From Nocardioides scoriae (GTDB lineage: Bacteria; Actinomycetota; Actinomycetes; Propionibacteriales; Nocardioidaceae): a DNA stretch of 64,000 bases. The notes under the pieces were generated by a model. It was not told the DNA's origin, searched no databases, and saw only the letters and a list, made by a program, of their open reading frames with translations. Shown in pieces: positions 27,925 to 36,299 of the stretch (positions are counted from its first letter, which is position 1; each line of letters starts with the position of its first letter). The translations under genes were made by a program, and so were the position numbers. Where the stretch lies: contig NZ_LT629757.1 in NCBI RefSeq assembly GCF_900104965.1, positions 3,534,001-3,598,000 on the forward strand. Reading direction: 5' to 3'.

Positions 27925-27930
27925 AATCTA
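27925..27930 (-). promoter_or_regulatory. -10 box for the GPH symporter-decarboxylase operon
   Basis: TAGATT on the minus strand lies 6 nt before the ATG. Confidence 0.5.
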
Positions 27931-28060
27931 GTGCGCGCGGCCCGCGGCGGCACCCGGTCCGTGGTACCCACGACCTGAGCCCGTCCCCGGGACGTGAGCA
28001 CAGCCGCGACCCGCAACCCGACGACCCCGGCCGCCGCCGGGGGCCCAGGAGGCCGATCCC

Positions 28061-29335
28061 GTGTCCGCAGCAGTCCTGTCCATCGTCGTCCTCGCGGTGA
28101 TCTTCGTGGTCGCCACGTCCCGCTCCGTCAACATGGGCGTGCTCGCGCTGACCGCGGCCTTCGCCGTCGGCCTGGGCGCCGCGGGCATGTCGCAGGCCGA
28201 CGTCCTGGCGGGCTTCCCCGCCGACATCTTCCTGATCCTGGTCGGGCTCACCTTCATGTTCGGCTTCGCGCAGCACAACGGCACGATCGACTGGATCGTG
28301 GCGGCTGGGATGCGGCTGGTGCGCGGCCGGGTCGCGGCCGCCCCCTGGATCTTCTTCGTCCTCACCGCGGCGCTGATCTCGGTCGGCGCCCTGTTCGCGG
28401 TCGCCATCGTGGCGCCGCTGGCCATCCCCTTCGCCCGTCGCTACGCCATCGACCAGCTGATGATGGGGCTGATGGTCGTGCACGGGGCGCTGGCCGGGGC
28501 GTTCTCGCCGATCAGCGTCTACGGCAGCTTCATCGCGGGCTACCTCCGCGGGCAGGACCTGCCGATCTCGCCGCTCCCCCTGTTCCTCGGCCCCTTCGCG
28601 TTCAACCTCGTCATCGGCGTGCTCGTCTACGTCTTCCTGGGCGGCCGCGAGCTGCTCGGCCGCCGGGTCGACACCGAGGCGCTGGCCTCGGGTGACCAGC
28701 CGGGTGACGGGGCGCCGGCGTCGGGCCCGCAGCGGCTCGGTGCCTACCAGGCGCTGACCCTGGCCGGCCTGCTGCTGCTGGCCGTGCTCTCGGTCGCCAC
28801 CGACCTCGACACGGGTGTCGTGGCCCTCAGCATCGGCGCCCTGTTCGCGCTGCTCGCGCCGGCCGACTCCAAGCGGGCGCTCGACGGCGTCAGCTGGTCG
28901 GTGATGCTGCTCATCTGCGGCATCCTCACCTACATCAACGTGCTGGAGACCGCGGGCGCCGTCGACTACGTCAGCGAGGCGATCACCAGCATCGGCGCCC
29001 CCCTGCTCGCGGTGTTGCTGCTGTGCTACCTCGCGGGGGTGACCTCGGCGGTGGCGTCCTCGCTGGGCATCATCGGCGTCGCCGTCGCGCTCGCCGTGCC
29101 GTTCCTCGAGCAGGGGTCGGTCAGCCCGATCGCCTTCACCGTCGCGCTGGCGGTGGCGGCCACGGTGGTCGACGTCAGCCCGTTCTCCACCAACGGCGCC
29201 CTGGTGCTGGCCAACGTGCCCGAGGTCGACCGCGACGCGATGTACCGCCGGATGCTCGGGTACGCCGGCGTGGTGGTCGTCGCGGGCCCCGGCCTGGCCT
29301 GGCTGACCTTCCTGGCGCCGGCCTCCCTGGCCTGA
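28061..29335 (+). CDS. MatC-like dicarboxylate/malonate carrier
   Basis: 424 residues, about eleven hydrophobic segments, belonging to the ion-transporter superfamily. The N-terminal half carries the MatC_N pattern (VNMGVLALTAAFAVG, GFPADIFLILVGLTFMFGFA, NGTIDWIVAAGMRLVRGR). Both halves contain re-entrant-type stretches (GAFSPISVYGSF and VVDVSPFSTNGALV) typical of the substrate site. It probably imports a dicarboxylate such as malonate. No malonate decarboxylase or synthetase gene is nearby, so the substrate is only inferred. GTG 28061 is the likely start; GGAGG is about 10 nt upstream. Confidence 0.82.
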   Translation: MSAAVLSIVVLAVIFVVATSRSVNMGVLALTAAFAVGLGAAGMSQADVLAGFPADIFLILVGLTFMFGFAQHNGTIDWIVAAGMRLVRGRVAAAPWIFFVLTAALISVGALFAVAIVAPLAIPFARRYAIDQLMMGLMVVHGALAGAFSPISVYGSFIAGYLRGQDLPISPLPLFLGPFAFNLVIGVLVYVFLGGRELLGRRVDTEALASGDQPGDGAPASGPQRLGAYQALTLAGLLLLAVLSVATDLDTGVVALSIGALFALLAPADSKRALDGVSWSVMLLICGILTYINVLETAGAVDYVSEAITSIGAPLLAVLLLCYLAGVTSAVASSLGIIGVAVALAVPFLEQGSVSPIAFTVALAVAATVVDVSPFSTNGALVLANVPEVDRDAMYRRMLGYAGVVVVAGPGLAWLTFLAPASLA

Positions 29336-29385
29336 GCGCGTCGCAGTCGGTGTGGCCGCCCCGACGGGTGCCACAATCACTGGCC

Positions 29386-30156
29386 ATGGCGACCCTGCGA
29401 CGACCCTCCGAGCAGGGGTGGGACCGACGGGTCCAGTGGCCGCTGGTCGTCGTCTCGCTGGTCTTCGTGGCGGCGTACGCCTGGCCGATCCTGGACCCCG
29501 AGCTCTCGCGGGGCGTCAAGCGCTCGCTGTCCACCGTCGTGACGCTCACCTGGGTGGTGCTCACCGGCGAGTTCGTCACCCGGCTGCTGCTCGCCCGCGA
29601 CCGGTGGGCCTTCCTGCGCCACCACCCGCTCGACCTGGCGGCCGCGGCGCTGCCGATCTTCCGCCCGCTGCGGCTGCTGCGGCTGCTGTCGCTGCTGACG
29701 CTGCTCGACCGGGTCGGCCGGGGCTCGCTGCGCGGGCGGGTGGGGCTCTACGTCGCCGCGTCCGTGACGCTGATCGTGTTCACCGGCTCGCTGGCCGTGC
29801 TCGACGCCGAGCGCGGGTCGACGGGCCCGATCCAGACCTACGGCGACGCGCTGTGGTGGTCGCTGGAGACCGTCACCACGGTCGGGTACGGCGACCTCTA
29901 CCCCGTCACCACCACCGGTCGCGTCGTCGCGGGACTGCTGATGCTCGCCGGCATCGGCGTCCTCGGCACGGTGACGGCCGGCATCGCCTCGTGGCTGGTC
30001 GAGCGGGTCGAGGACGAGGGCGAGCAGGAGGACCTCGAGCACGGCAACGCCCCGGCCACCGCCACCGACGTCCAGGCCTTGCGCGAGGAGGTGCGCCGGC
30101 TGCGCGAGGAGCTGGCGCAGCGGGGGCGCGCCGGCTCGGGCGGCCCGCCGGCCTGA
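29386..30156 (+). CDS. Voltage-gated-type potassium channel subunit
   Basis: 256 residues. Four hydrophobic segments and an Arg-rich S4-like helix (FRPLRLLRLLSLL) precede the pore. The selectivity filter TVGYGDLYP (Gly167-Tyr168-Gly169) is diagnostic for K+ selectivity and is followed by the last helix (VVAGLLMLAGIGVLGTVTAGI). The C-terminal tail (about 205-256) contains a short coiled coil (VQALREEVRRLREELAQ) likely to help tetramerise the channel. ATG 29386 is chosen as the first in-frame start at the family N-terminus; the longer open frame runs through the preceding gene. It ends in a shared terminator. Confidence 0.92.
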   Translation: MATLRRPSEQGWDRRVQWPLVVVSLVFVAAYAWPILDPELSRGVKRSLSTVVTLTWVVLTGEFVTRLLLARDRWAFLRHHPLDLAAAALPIFRPLRLLRLLSLLTLLDRVGRGSLRGRVGLYVAASVTLIVFTGSLAVLDAERGSTGPIQTYGDALWWSLETVTTVGYGDLYPVTTTGRVVAGLLMLAGIGVLGTVTAGIASWLVERVEDEGEQEDLEHGNAPATATDVQALREEVRRLREELAQRGRAGSGGPPA

Positions 30157-30164
30157 GCTCCGCG

Positions 30165-30190
30165 CGGTCGGGGCCCGTGCCCCCGAACCG
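30165..30190. terminator. Bidirectional terminator between channel and SGNH hydrolase genes
   Basis: CGGTCGGGG pairs with CCCCG-A-ACCG with one bulged A across a 7-nt loop, placed between two convergent stop codons. Confidence 0.6.
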
Positions 30191-30193
30191 TCC

Positions 30194-31084
30194 TCAGCGC
30201 TCGAGCGGGGTGCGCAGCCGCGCCGCGACCAGCTGCGCCACGGCCTCCTGGCCGGCGGGCAGCGGGTGCAGCGCCGCGGCCTGGCGGGCGTTGCCGACGC
30301 GGCCCTGGACCCACGGCCGGGCCGAGCAGATGTCGTGGCCGTGGCTGGCGGTGTAGTAGTCGACGAACTCGACCCCGGCCTCGTCGGCCGCCGCCGCCAT
30401 CTCCTCGACGAGGCGGCGGTTGACGTCGCGGAAGGTCTCGCGGTCCTGGGGCCGCATCCGCGGCAGCTTCGCGCAGTCGCCGCGGTCGGGCAGCAGCTGC
30501 GGGTAGCTCACGAGCAGCACGCGGGCCCGTGGCGCGCGCTCCCGCACCTGCTCGATGCTGGCGACCAGGGCGGGGCGCAGCCGGTCGAGGATCGCGCCGA
30601 ACAGCGCCCGCTGGTCGTCGAGCGGGCAGATGGTCGTCAGCTTGCGGCAGACGGTCGCGAGCCGCGCGTAGAGCCGGTAGTTGTTGGCGCCGATGCCCAT
30701 CGTCACCAGGTCGGTCTCGGGCGTGAGCGCCTCCAGCTGCGGCCGCACCGCCATGCCGCGCGCGGTGCGCTGCGAGCCCGTGAGGTCGGCCGTCTGCGCC
30801 CCGCTGCAGGAGCGGTCGCGCAGGTCGTCGATGCGCAGCTCGCGGGCGACCAGGTGGGGGTAGTTGTTGGTGCTGCGGTAGCAGCCGTAGGCGATGTCGC
30901 TCACCGGCACGAACGGCGCCGCGGTGAAGGAGTCGCCCAGCGCGACGTAGCGGGCGTACGTCGGCGCCGGCGGTCCGGGCGCGCCGGCCAGCGCGGCGAG
31001 GCCGGCGAGCACGACCACCAGCACCACCAGGGCGGTGCGCACGAGGGTGCCCGAGCGGCCGGGGCCCGCGGGGGTGTCGGTCAC
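30194..31084 (-). CDS. Secreted SGNH/GDSL-type lipase-esterase
   Basis: 296 residues with an N-terminal hydrophobic segment (ALVVLVVVLAGLAALAGA) serving as signal or anchor. SGNH blocks are Ser52 in YVALGDSFTAAP, oxyanion Gly in CSGAQTADL, Asn in GIGANNY and a C-terminal Asp/His region (AALHPLPAGQEAVAQ). Six cysteines (GCY, SCSG, TVCRK, ICPL, DCAK, DICSA) suggest disulfides as in the Streptomyces lipase type. It is probably an extracellular lipid or ester hydrolase. It starts at GTG 31084. Confidence 0.88.
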   Translation of the reverse strand: MTDTPAGPGRSGTLVRTALVVLVVVLAGLAALAGAPGPPAPTYARYVALGDSFTAAPFVPVSDIAYGCYRSTNNYPHLVARELRIDDLRDRSCSGAQTADLTGSQRTARGMAVRPQLEALTPETDLVTMGIGANNYRLYARLATVCRKLTTICPLDDQRALFGAILDRLRPALVASIEQVRERAPRARVLLVSYPQLLPDRGDCAKLPRMRPQDRETFRDVNRRLVEEMAAAADEAGVEFVDYYTASHGHDICSARPWVQGRVGNARQAAALHPLPAGQEAVAQLVAARLRTPLER

Positions 31085-31130
31085 GGGTGCGGGGTCGACG
31101 GCTGCGTCGGTGGCGGGGTCGGCAGCTGGC

Positions 31131-32426
31131 TCAGGGCTTGCGCGCCAGGTTGCGCGAGCTGGCCGAGGCGAAGCGACGGTCGGGGTTGGAGCCGATGGCG
31201 GTGCGGTCGGGGGCGCCCGAGGACGCCGGCTTCTTGGTGGCGGCCTTCTTGGTGGCGGCCTTCTTGGTGGCGGCCTTCTTGGTGGTGGCCTTCTCGGCAG
31301 TGGTCTTCTTCGCGGTGGTCTTCTTCCGGGCCGTCTTCCGGGCGGGCCGGGGCGGGGCGTCGGGGGTCGCGTGCTCGTCGAGCCACTCGTCGAGCACGAC
31401 CCAGGTGGTGGTGCGGGCCGCGCGGCCGGTCAGCATGCCGAGGTGGCCGCCGGGGACGATCTCGAAGCGGACCTCGGGGGCGCTGGTGAGCAGGCCGATC
31501 AGCGCCCGCACGGCGTTGATGGGCGCGATGCCGTCGGTGTTGCCGGCGAAGACCAGCACCGGCGCGGTCACGTCGGCCACGGCGACCTCGCGGTCGCCGA
31601 CCTGGACCCGGCCGGTGAGCAGCTGGTTGTTCTTCAGCATCCGGTGGTAGAGCTGCCCGAAGCTGCGGCCGGGGTAGGCGATCATGTTGGCGGTGAAGCG
31701 GTCGACCGCCTCGATCTGGGCCAGCCACTCGGTGTCGTCGAGGTGCTGGAGCGTGGCGATCGGCTTGGTGACCAGCTTGGTGCCCGAGGACAGCTGGAAG
31801 GCCCGGCGCACGAGCGGGCGCGGAGCGCCGCCCAGGAGGCGGTAGAGCCGGGTCACCAGGCCGCCGTCGGTGAGCTTGAGGATCGGGCGCAGCGGCGCCA
31901 CCAGCGGCACCTTCTCGACGTCGAAGGGCGAGCCCAGCACGGTGAGGGAGGCGATCGGGAGGTCCGCGCGGTCGGCGGCCACGAGGGTGGCGAAGATGCC
32001 GCCCAGGCTCCAGCCGACCAGGTGCACGGGGCGTCCGCCCGCGTGCTCGGAGACCGCCTTGACCGCCTCGGGGATGACCTCCTCGACCCAGTGCTCGATG
32101 CCGAGGCCGCGGTTCTTGAACGAGATCTGGCCGTACTCGACCAGGTAGGTGCGCCGGCCCTGCTGCACGAGGTGCTCCACCAGCGAGCAGCCCCGTCGCA
32201 GGTCGAAGCAGATCGCCGGGGCGGCCAGCGGCGTCACCAGCAGCACCGGGTCGCCGGACTCGCGCGTCGTCTTCTGCGGGCGGTAGTGGTAGACCTCGCG
32301 CAGCGGACCGTCGTCGATGAGGGTGCGCGGCATCGGGCGCAGGTCGGCGAGACCGCCGTAGAGCACCTTGTGGGCGACGTTGCTGGCGGCCGAGGCGACC
32401 TGGTCCGGCTTCGGGATCAAGTCCAT
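31131..32426 (-). CDS. PHA-synthase-like alpha/beta hydrolase with lysine-rich tail
   Basis: 431 residues. The fold resembles class III poly(hydroxyalkanoate) synthase (DPVLLVTPLAAPAICFDL, GCSLVEHLVQQGRRTYLVEYG, LVAPVLVFAGNTDGIAPI, VPGGHLGMLTGR). The box that carries the catalytic Cys in true synthases reads GWSLGG with Ser140, so polymerase activity is doubtful and esterase or acyltransferase activity is more likely. After residue 350 a basic Lys/Ala/Thr tail is built of repeated AATKK units encoded by 15-bp repeats, like the tails of PHA-granule or nucleoid-binding proteins. TAACCT lies 6 nt before the ATG. Confidence 0.75.
   Translation of the reverse strand: MDLIPKPDQVASAASNVAHKVLYGGLADLRPMPRTLIDDGPLREVYHYRPQKTTRESGDPVLLVTPLAAPAICFDLRRGCSLVEHLVQQGRRTYLVEYGQISFKNRGLGIEHWVEEVIPEAVKAVSEHAGGRPVHLVGWSLGGIFATLVAADRADLPIASLTVLGSPFDVEKVPLVAPLRPILKLTDGGLVTRLYRLLGGAPRPLVRRAFQLSSGTKLVTKPIATLQHLDDTEWLAQIEAVDRFTANMIAYPGRSFGQLYHRMLKNNQLLTGRVQVGDREVAVADVTAPVLVFAGNTDGIAPINAVRALIGLLTSAPEVRFEIVPGGHLGMLTGRAARTTTWVVLDEWLDEHATPDAPPRPARKTARKKTTAKKTTAEKATTKKAATKKAATKKAATKKPASSGAPDRTAIGSNPDRRFASASSRNLARKP
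31231..31335. repeat. 15-bp tandem coding repeat
   Basis: Seven consecutive 15-bp units, three exact copies of TTCTTGGTGGCGGCC then four diverged ones, encode the (A/T)(A/T)(T/A)KK repeats of the hydrolase tail. A length polymorphism here would keep frame. Confidence 0.85.
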
Positions 32427-32432
32427 GACCGG

Positions 32433-32438
32433 AGGTTA
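32433..32438 (-). promoter_or_regulatory. -10 box for the PHA-synthase-like gene
   Basis: TAACCT on the minus strand lies 6 nt before the ATG. Confidence 0.5.
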
Positions 32439-32524
32439 CCGGCCGGTCGCCCGCCGGGCGGTCGTCTCGCCGACCCGGGTCCGCCTCATGGACAGCCCGC
32501 GGCGCGGGGGAGTAGGCAGGGGCC

Positions 32525-34150
32525 ATGAAGCTGACCCGTGTCCTCGGTGGGGCGGGCCTCGCGCTCGGTGCCGTCGCCGTCCGCGACCTCACGCAGAAGC
32601 GCCACGCGCTGCTGCGCAACTTCCCCGTGGTGGCCCACGCCCGCTACCTGCTCGAGACGATCGGCCCCGAGCTGCGGCAGTACATCGTCACCAGCAACGA
32701 CGAGGAGCGGCCCTTCAGCCGCGACCAGCGGGCCTGGGTCTACGCCTCGGCCAAGCAGGAGGACAACTACTCCGGGTTCGGCACCGACAACGACGTCGAG
32801 CACACCTCGGGCTACGCCATCGTCAAGCACCGCACCTTCCCCGAGTCGCTGCCCGCCGACCACGGCCGCGCCGGGCTGCCCTGCGCCAAGGTGCTCGGCG
32901 GTCCGCGCGGCCGGGCGCAGGCGTTCCGGCCGGCGTCGGTGGTCAACATCTCGGGGATGAGCTACGGCGCCCTGTCCGGTGCCGCGGTCACCGCGCTCAA
33001 CCGGGGCGCGAAGGAGGCGGGCTGCCTGCACAACACGGGCGAGGGCGGCCTCTCGCCGTACCACCAGCAGGGCGGCGAGCTGGTGCTGCAGCTGGGCACG
33101 GCGTACTTCGGCTGCCGCACCGACGACGGCCGCTTCGACCTCGCCCGGCTCGTCGACCTGGTCGCCCAGCACCCGGTGCGCGCGATCGAGGTCAAGCTCT
33201 CACAGGGCGCCAAGCCCGGGCTCGGGGGGCTGCTGCCGGCGGGCAAGGTGAGCCGCGAGATCTCCGAGATCCGCGGCATCCCGATGGGCCAGGACTGCGC
33301 CAGCCCGGCCCGCCACACGGCCTTCACCGACGAGGACGGCCTGCTCGACTTCGTGGAGCTGGTCGCCGACGCGACCGGGCTGCCGGTGGGCATCAAGTCG
33401 GCGGTCGGCGAGCTGGGGTTCTGGCACGAGCTGACCCGGCTGATGGCGCGCGGCGATCGCGGCGTCGACTTCGTGACCGTCGACGGCGGCGAGGGCGGCA
33501 CGGGAGCGGCGCCCCGGGTCTTCGCCGACTCCATCGCGCTGCCCTTCCGGCTCGGCTTCTCCCGGGTGTACGCCGCCTTCGCCGAGGCCGGCCTCACCGA
33601 CGACGTCGTCTTCACCGGGTCGGGCAAGCTCGGCCTGCCCGAGAACGCGACCGTCGCCTTCGCCCTGGGCGCCGACCTGGTCAACGTCGGCCGCGAGGCG
33701 ATGCTGGCCATCGGCTGCATCCAGTCGCAGAAGTGCCACACCGACCACTGCCCCACCGGCGTCGCCACGCAGAACGCCTGGCTCACCCGCGGCCTCGAGC
33801 CGGTGAGCAAGGGGGAGCGCTGCGCGCAGTACCTGCGCACCTTCCGCGCCGAGATGGTCAAGGTGAGCGAGTCCGTCGGCGTCGCCCACCCCGGTCTCGT
33901 CACCGTCGACGACGTCGACGTCCTGGTCGGCGACTTCCAGGCCCGCTCGCTGCGCGAGGTCTACGGCTACCGCGACGGCTGGGGTCGCCTCGGCCCCGGG
34001 CTGGCCGCGTCGATCACCACCCTGATGGCCCCCGACGGCCAGCACGCCGAGTCCCGCTCCAGCGAGTCCGCCCCCCGGGAGCGCACCTCCGCCGAGCAGG
34101 GCGAGGGCGAGAAGGACCTCGGCCCCACCACCTTCACCACCCCCGGCTGA
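32525..34150 (+). CDS. FMN-binding glutamate-synthase-family protein
   Basis: 541 residues. The whole chain resembles the FMN/iron-sulfur domain of the glutamate synthase large subunit: NISGMSYGALSGAAVTALNRG, EVKLSQGAKPG, DFVTVDGGEGGTGAAP (phosphate-binding loop) and the cysteine cluster GCIQSQKCHTDHCPTG, which holds an Fe-S centre. No glutamine amidotransferase domain is present, so it is an archaeal-type or orphan member with unconfirmed reaction. A single hydrophobic helix at the N-terminus (VLGGAGLALGAVAV) may anchor it. TAGGCA stands 6 nt before ATG 32525. The Ser/Glu-rich C-terminus ends just before the repeat island. Confidence 0.88.
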   Translation: MKLTRVLGGAGLALGAVAVRDLTQKRHALLRNFPVVAHARYLLETIGPELRQYIVTSNDEERPFSRDQRAWVYASAKQEDNYSGFGTDNDVEHTSGYAIVKHRTFPESLPADHGRAGLPCAKVLGGPRGRAQAFRPASVVNISGMSYGALSGAAVTALNRGAKEAGCLHNTGEGGLSPYHQQGGELVLQLGTAYFGCRTDDGRFDLARLVDLVAQHPVRAIEVKLSQGAKPGLGGLLPAGKVSREISEIRGIPMGQDCASPARHTAFTDEDGLLDFVELVADATGLPVGIKSAVGELGFWHELTRLMARGDRGVDFVTVDGGEGGTGAAPRVFADSIALPFRLGFSRVYAAFAEAGLTDDVVFTGSGKLGLPENATVAFALGADLVNVGREAMLAIGCIQSQKCHTDHCPTGVATQNAWLTRGLEPVSKGERCAQYLRTFRAEMVKVSESVGVAHPGLVTVDDVDVLVGDFQARSLREVYGYRDGWGRLGPGLAASITTLMAPDGQHAESRSSESAPRERTSAEQGEGEKDLGPTTFTTPG

Positions 34151-34165
34151 GGCCGGGCGGCCCTC

Positions 34166-34767
34166 GGTCCCGGAGCAGGGCGCCCCGGCGGCAGTCGCCT
34201 CGCTCGGTCCCTGAGGAGGGCGCCCTGGCGGCAGTCGCCTCGCTCGGTCCCTGAGGAGGGCGCCCTGGCGCCCGTCTCGAAGGGGTGGTGACGCGTCTGG
34301 GGGCTTCGAGACGGGCCTGGCGGCCCTCCTCAGCCAGCGAAGTGGTGTCCGGTCCCTGAGGAGGGCGCCCTGGCGGCAGTCGCCTCGCTCGGTCCCTGAG
34401 GAGGGCGCCCTGGCGCCCGTCTCGAAGGGCCGGTGTCGTCAGGTCCGCGGATCGCACGCACCTGGTGAGTGGGATCCGCGGACAGGCGGGGGACGGGGCG
34501 TCGAGACGGGCCGGGCGGCCCTCCTCAGCCAGCGATGTGGTGCCGGCCTGGCGGCCTTGCTCCAGCCAGCGAGGCGGTTCGGGCCCGTCTCGTGAGCTGT
34601 CCGACCACCCGGCACGCGACACGCCGTCGCCGAGGTGCCGGGCGTTCGGGAGAGCGGGCCCGACCGGCCCCTGAGACGGCCCCTGAGACGGCCCCACCCG
34701 CCATCCGGGGCGACCGGTCGGCCGTCGTTCCCCGAGGAGGACGCCCTGGCGCCCGTCTCGAAGGGGA
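34166..34767. repeat. REP-like repeat island, about ten full or partial copies
   Basis: The 630 nt between 34150 and 34781 hold no gene. Complete forward copies (CCCTGAGGA, GGGCGC-CCTG-GCGCCC, GTCTCGAAGGG) lie at 34246-34285 and 34391-34430, with a close relative at 34729-34766. Hybrid copies whose right half is replaced by GGCGGCAGTCGCCTCGCT lie at 34166-34204, 34206-34244 and 34351-34390 in a 40-bp period. Reverse copies with the shared tail CTCCTCAGCCAGCGA lie at 34302-34341 and 34501-34535, and a worn copy at 34545-34574. Confidence 0.85.
34443..34483. repeat. Inverted repeat inside the repeat island
   Basis: GTCCGCGGATC and GATCCGCGGAC are perfect 11-bp arms around 19 nt (GCACGCACCTGGTGAGTGG). 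It is unrelated to the REP-like family and could be a protein-binding site or a small mobile-element remnant. Confidence 0.6.
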
Positions 34768-34780
34768 GGGGACGGCGCGG

Positions 34781-36235
34781 CTAGGACTCCTCGGCGGGGT
34801 GGGTCTGCTTGGTGTGGGACTCGGGGTCGCCGGCCAGGGAGGTCAGGAAGGTGGAGGCCCAGTGGGAGACGTCGTGCTCGGAGACGGTCTTGCGCATCGC
34901 GCGCATCCGGCGGGCGACCTCCTTGGGCTGGGCCCGGGAGGCCTCGAGCATGGTGGCCTTCATGCCGTTGATGTCGTAGGGGTTGACCAGGTAGGCCTGG
35001 CGCAGCTCGTCGGCGGCGCCGGCGAACTCCGAGAGGACCAGGGCGCCGTCGCCGTCGAGGCGGCAGGCGACGTACTCCTTGGCGACGAGGTTCATGCCGT
35101 CGCGGAAGGGCGTGACGACCATGACGTCGGCGGCGCGGTAGAGCGCCGCCATCTCCTCGCGGGGGAACGAGGAGTGCAGGTAGGAGATCGCGGGGCGGCC
35201 GATCCGGCCGAGGTCGCCGTTGACGCGGCCCACGAGCTGGTCGATGTCGTCGCGGAGCTGGCGGTACTGGTCGACGCGCTCGCGCGAGGGCGTCGCGACC
35301 TGGACGAACACGGCGTCCTCGACGTCGAGGTGGCCGTCGGCGATCAGCTCGCTGAAGGCGCGCAGCCGGGCGTGGATGCCCTTGGTGTAGTCGAGCCGGT
35401 CGATGCCGAGGAACAGCGTCCGGGGGTTGCCGAGGTCGCGGCGGATCTCCGCGGCCCGGGCCTGGACCTCCTCGGAGGCGGCGAGCTCCTCGAAGCCCTC
35501 GGTGTCGATGGAGATCGGGAAGGCCCGAGCCCGCACCACGCGGCCGTCGGGCAGGTAGACGGTGTCGCGGTGGGTCTTGTGGCCCACCCGCTGGCGCACC
35601 AGGCGCACGAAGTTCTGCGCCGCCCCGGAGAGCTGGAAGCCGACCAGGTCGGCGCCGAGCAGGCCCTCGAGGATCTGGCGGCGCCACGGCAGCTGGGAGA
35701 ACAGCTCGGCCGGGGGGAAGGGGATGTGGAGGTAGAACCCGATCCGCAGGTCGGGGCGCAGCTCGCGCAGCATGGCCGGCACGAGCTGCAGCTGGTAGTC
35801 CTGCACCCACACGGTCGCGCCCTCGGCGGCGTTGGCGGCGGCCGCGTCGGCGAAGCGCTGGTTGACCCGGACGTAGGAGTCCCACCACTCGCGGTGGAAG
35901 GACGGCTTGGCCGCGAGGTCGTGGTAGAGCGGCCACAGGGTGTCGTTGGAGAAGCCCTCGTAGAACTCCGCGACCTCCTCCTCGGAGAGCGCCACCGGCA
36001 CCAGGGTGAGGCCGTCCTCCTCGAAGGGCTCCATCTCCTCGCCGGCGTTGCCGGGCCAGCCGATCCAGGCGCCCTGGTTGCGGCGCATCACCGGCGCCAG
36101 GGCCGAGACGAGGCCACCGGGGGAGGGTCGCCACGAGGTGCTGCCGTCGGCCTCGACGACCTGGTCGACGGGGAGCCGGTTGGCGACGACGAGGAGATCC
36201 GCGGCGCTGGACTGCTGGGTGCTGGATCTGCTCAC
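34781..36235 (-). CDS. otsA: Trehalose-6-phosphate synthase
   Basis: Glycosyltransferase family 20 enzyme of 484 residues that joins UDP-glucose (or another NDP-glucose) with glucose-6-phosphate. Signatures are [50 protein letters not shown] (the family landmark), [31 protein letters not shown] and the C-terminal [14 protein letters not shown] and [12 protein letters not shown]. OtsB lies 2.1 kb away on the other strand, so the pathway is complete but split. The GTG at 36235 is preferred over the GTG 30 nt earlier because TACTGT is 7 nt upstream. Confidence 0.96.
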   Translation of the reverse strand: MSRSSTQQSSAADLLVVANRLPVDQVVEADGSTSWRPSPGGLVSALAPVMRRNQGAWIGWPGNAGEEMEPFEEDGLTLVPVALSEEEVAEFYEGFSNDTLWPLYHDLAAKPSFHREWWDSYVRVNQRFADAAAANAAEGATVWVQDYQLQLVPAMLRELRPDLRIGFYLHIPFPPAELFSQLPWRRQILEGLLGADLVGFQLSGAAQNFVRLVRQRVGHKTHRDTVYLPDGRVVRARAFPISIDTEGFEELAASEEVQARAAEIRRDLGNPRTLFLGIDRLDYTKGIHARLRAFSELIADGHLDVEDAVFVQVATPSRERVDQYRQLRDDIDQLVGRVNGDLGRIGRPAISYLHSSFPREEMAALYRAADVMVVTPFRDGMNLVAKEYVACRLDGDGALVLSEFAGAADELRQAYLVNPYDINGMKATMLEASRAQPKEVARRMRAMRKTVSEHDVSHWASTFLTSLAGDPESHTKQTHPAEES

Positions 36236-36242
36236 GCCGGGG

Positions 36243-36248
36243 ACAGTA
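36243..36248 (-). promoter_or_regulatory. -10 box for otsA
   Basis: TACTGT on the minus strand lies 7 nt before the preferred GTG start. Confidence 0.5.
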
Positions 36249-36282
36249 CCCGGGGCGGCGGACACCGATCAGCGGTGCGGGC

Positions 36283-36299
36283 GGTCCCCCGCGGGGGCC
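36283..36299 (-). terminator. Possible terminator of the oxidoreductase gene
   Basis: GGTCCC-CCGCG-GGGGCC, a 6-bp stem, directly follows the stop codon at 36300. Confidence 0.45.

Noticed and set aside
31131..32426. True poly(hydroxyalkanoate) synthase PhaC
   Set aside because: The nucleophile box is GWSLGG with Ser; PhaC requires Cys.
34151..34780. Possible insertion sequence or integrative element
   Set aside because: No transposase or integrase frame, no flanking target duplication seen; the repeats fit small REP-like units.
34134..36134. Long open frame over otsA and the repeat island
   Set aside because: Its first part is in another frame of otsA and its tail is made of translated repeats (LRDRGPPG-like), with no homology expected.
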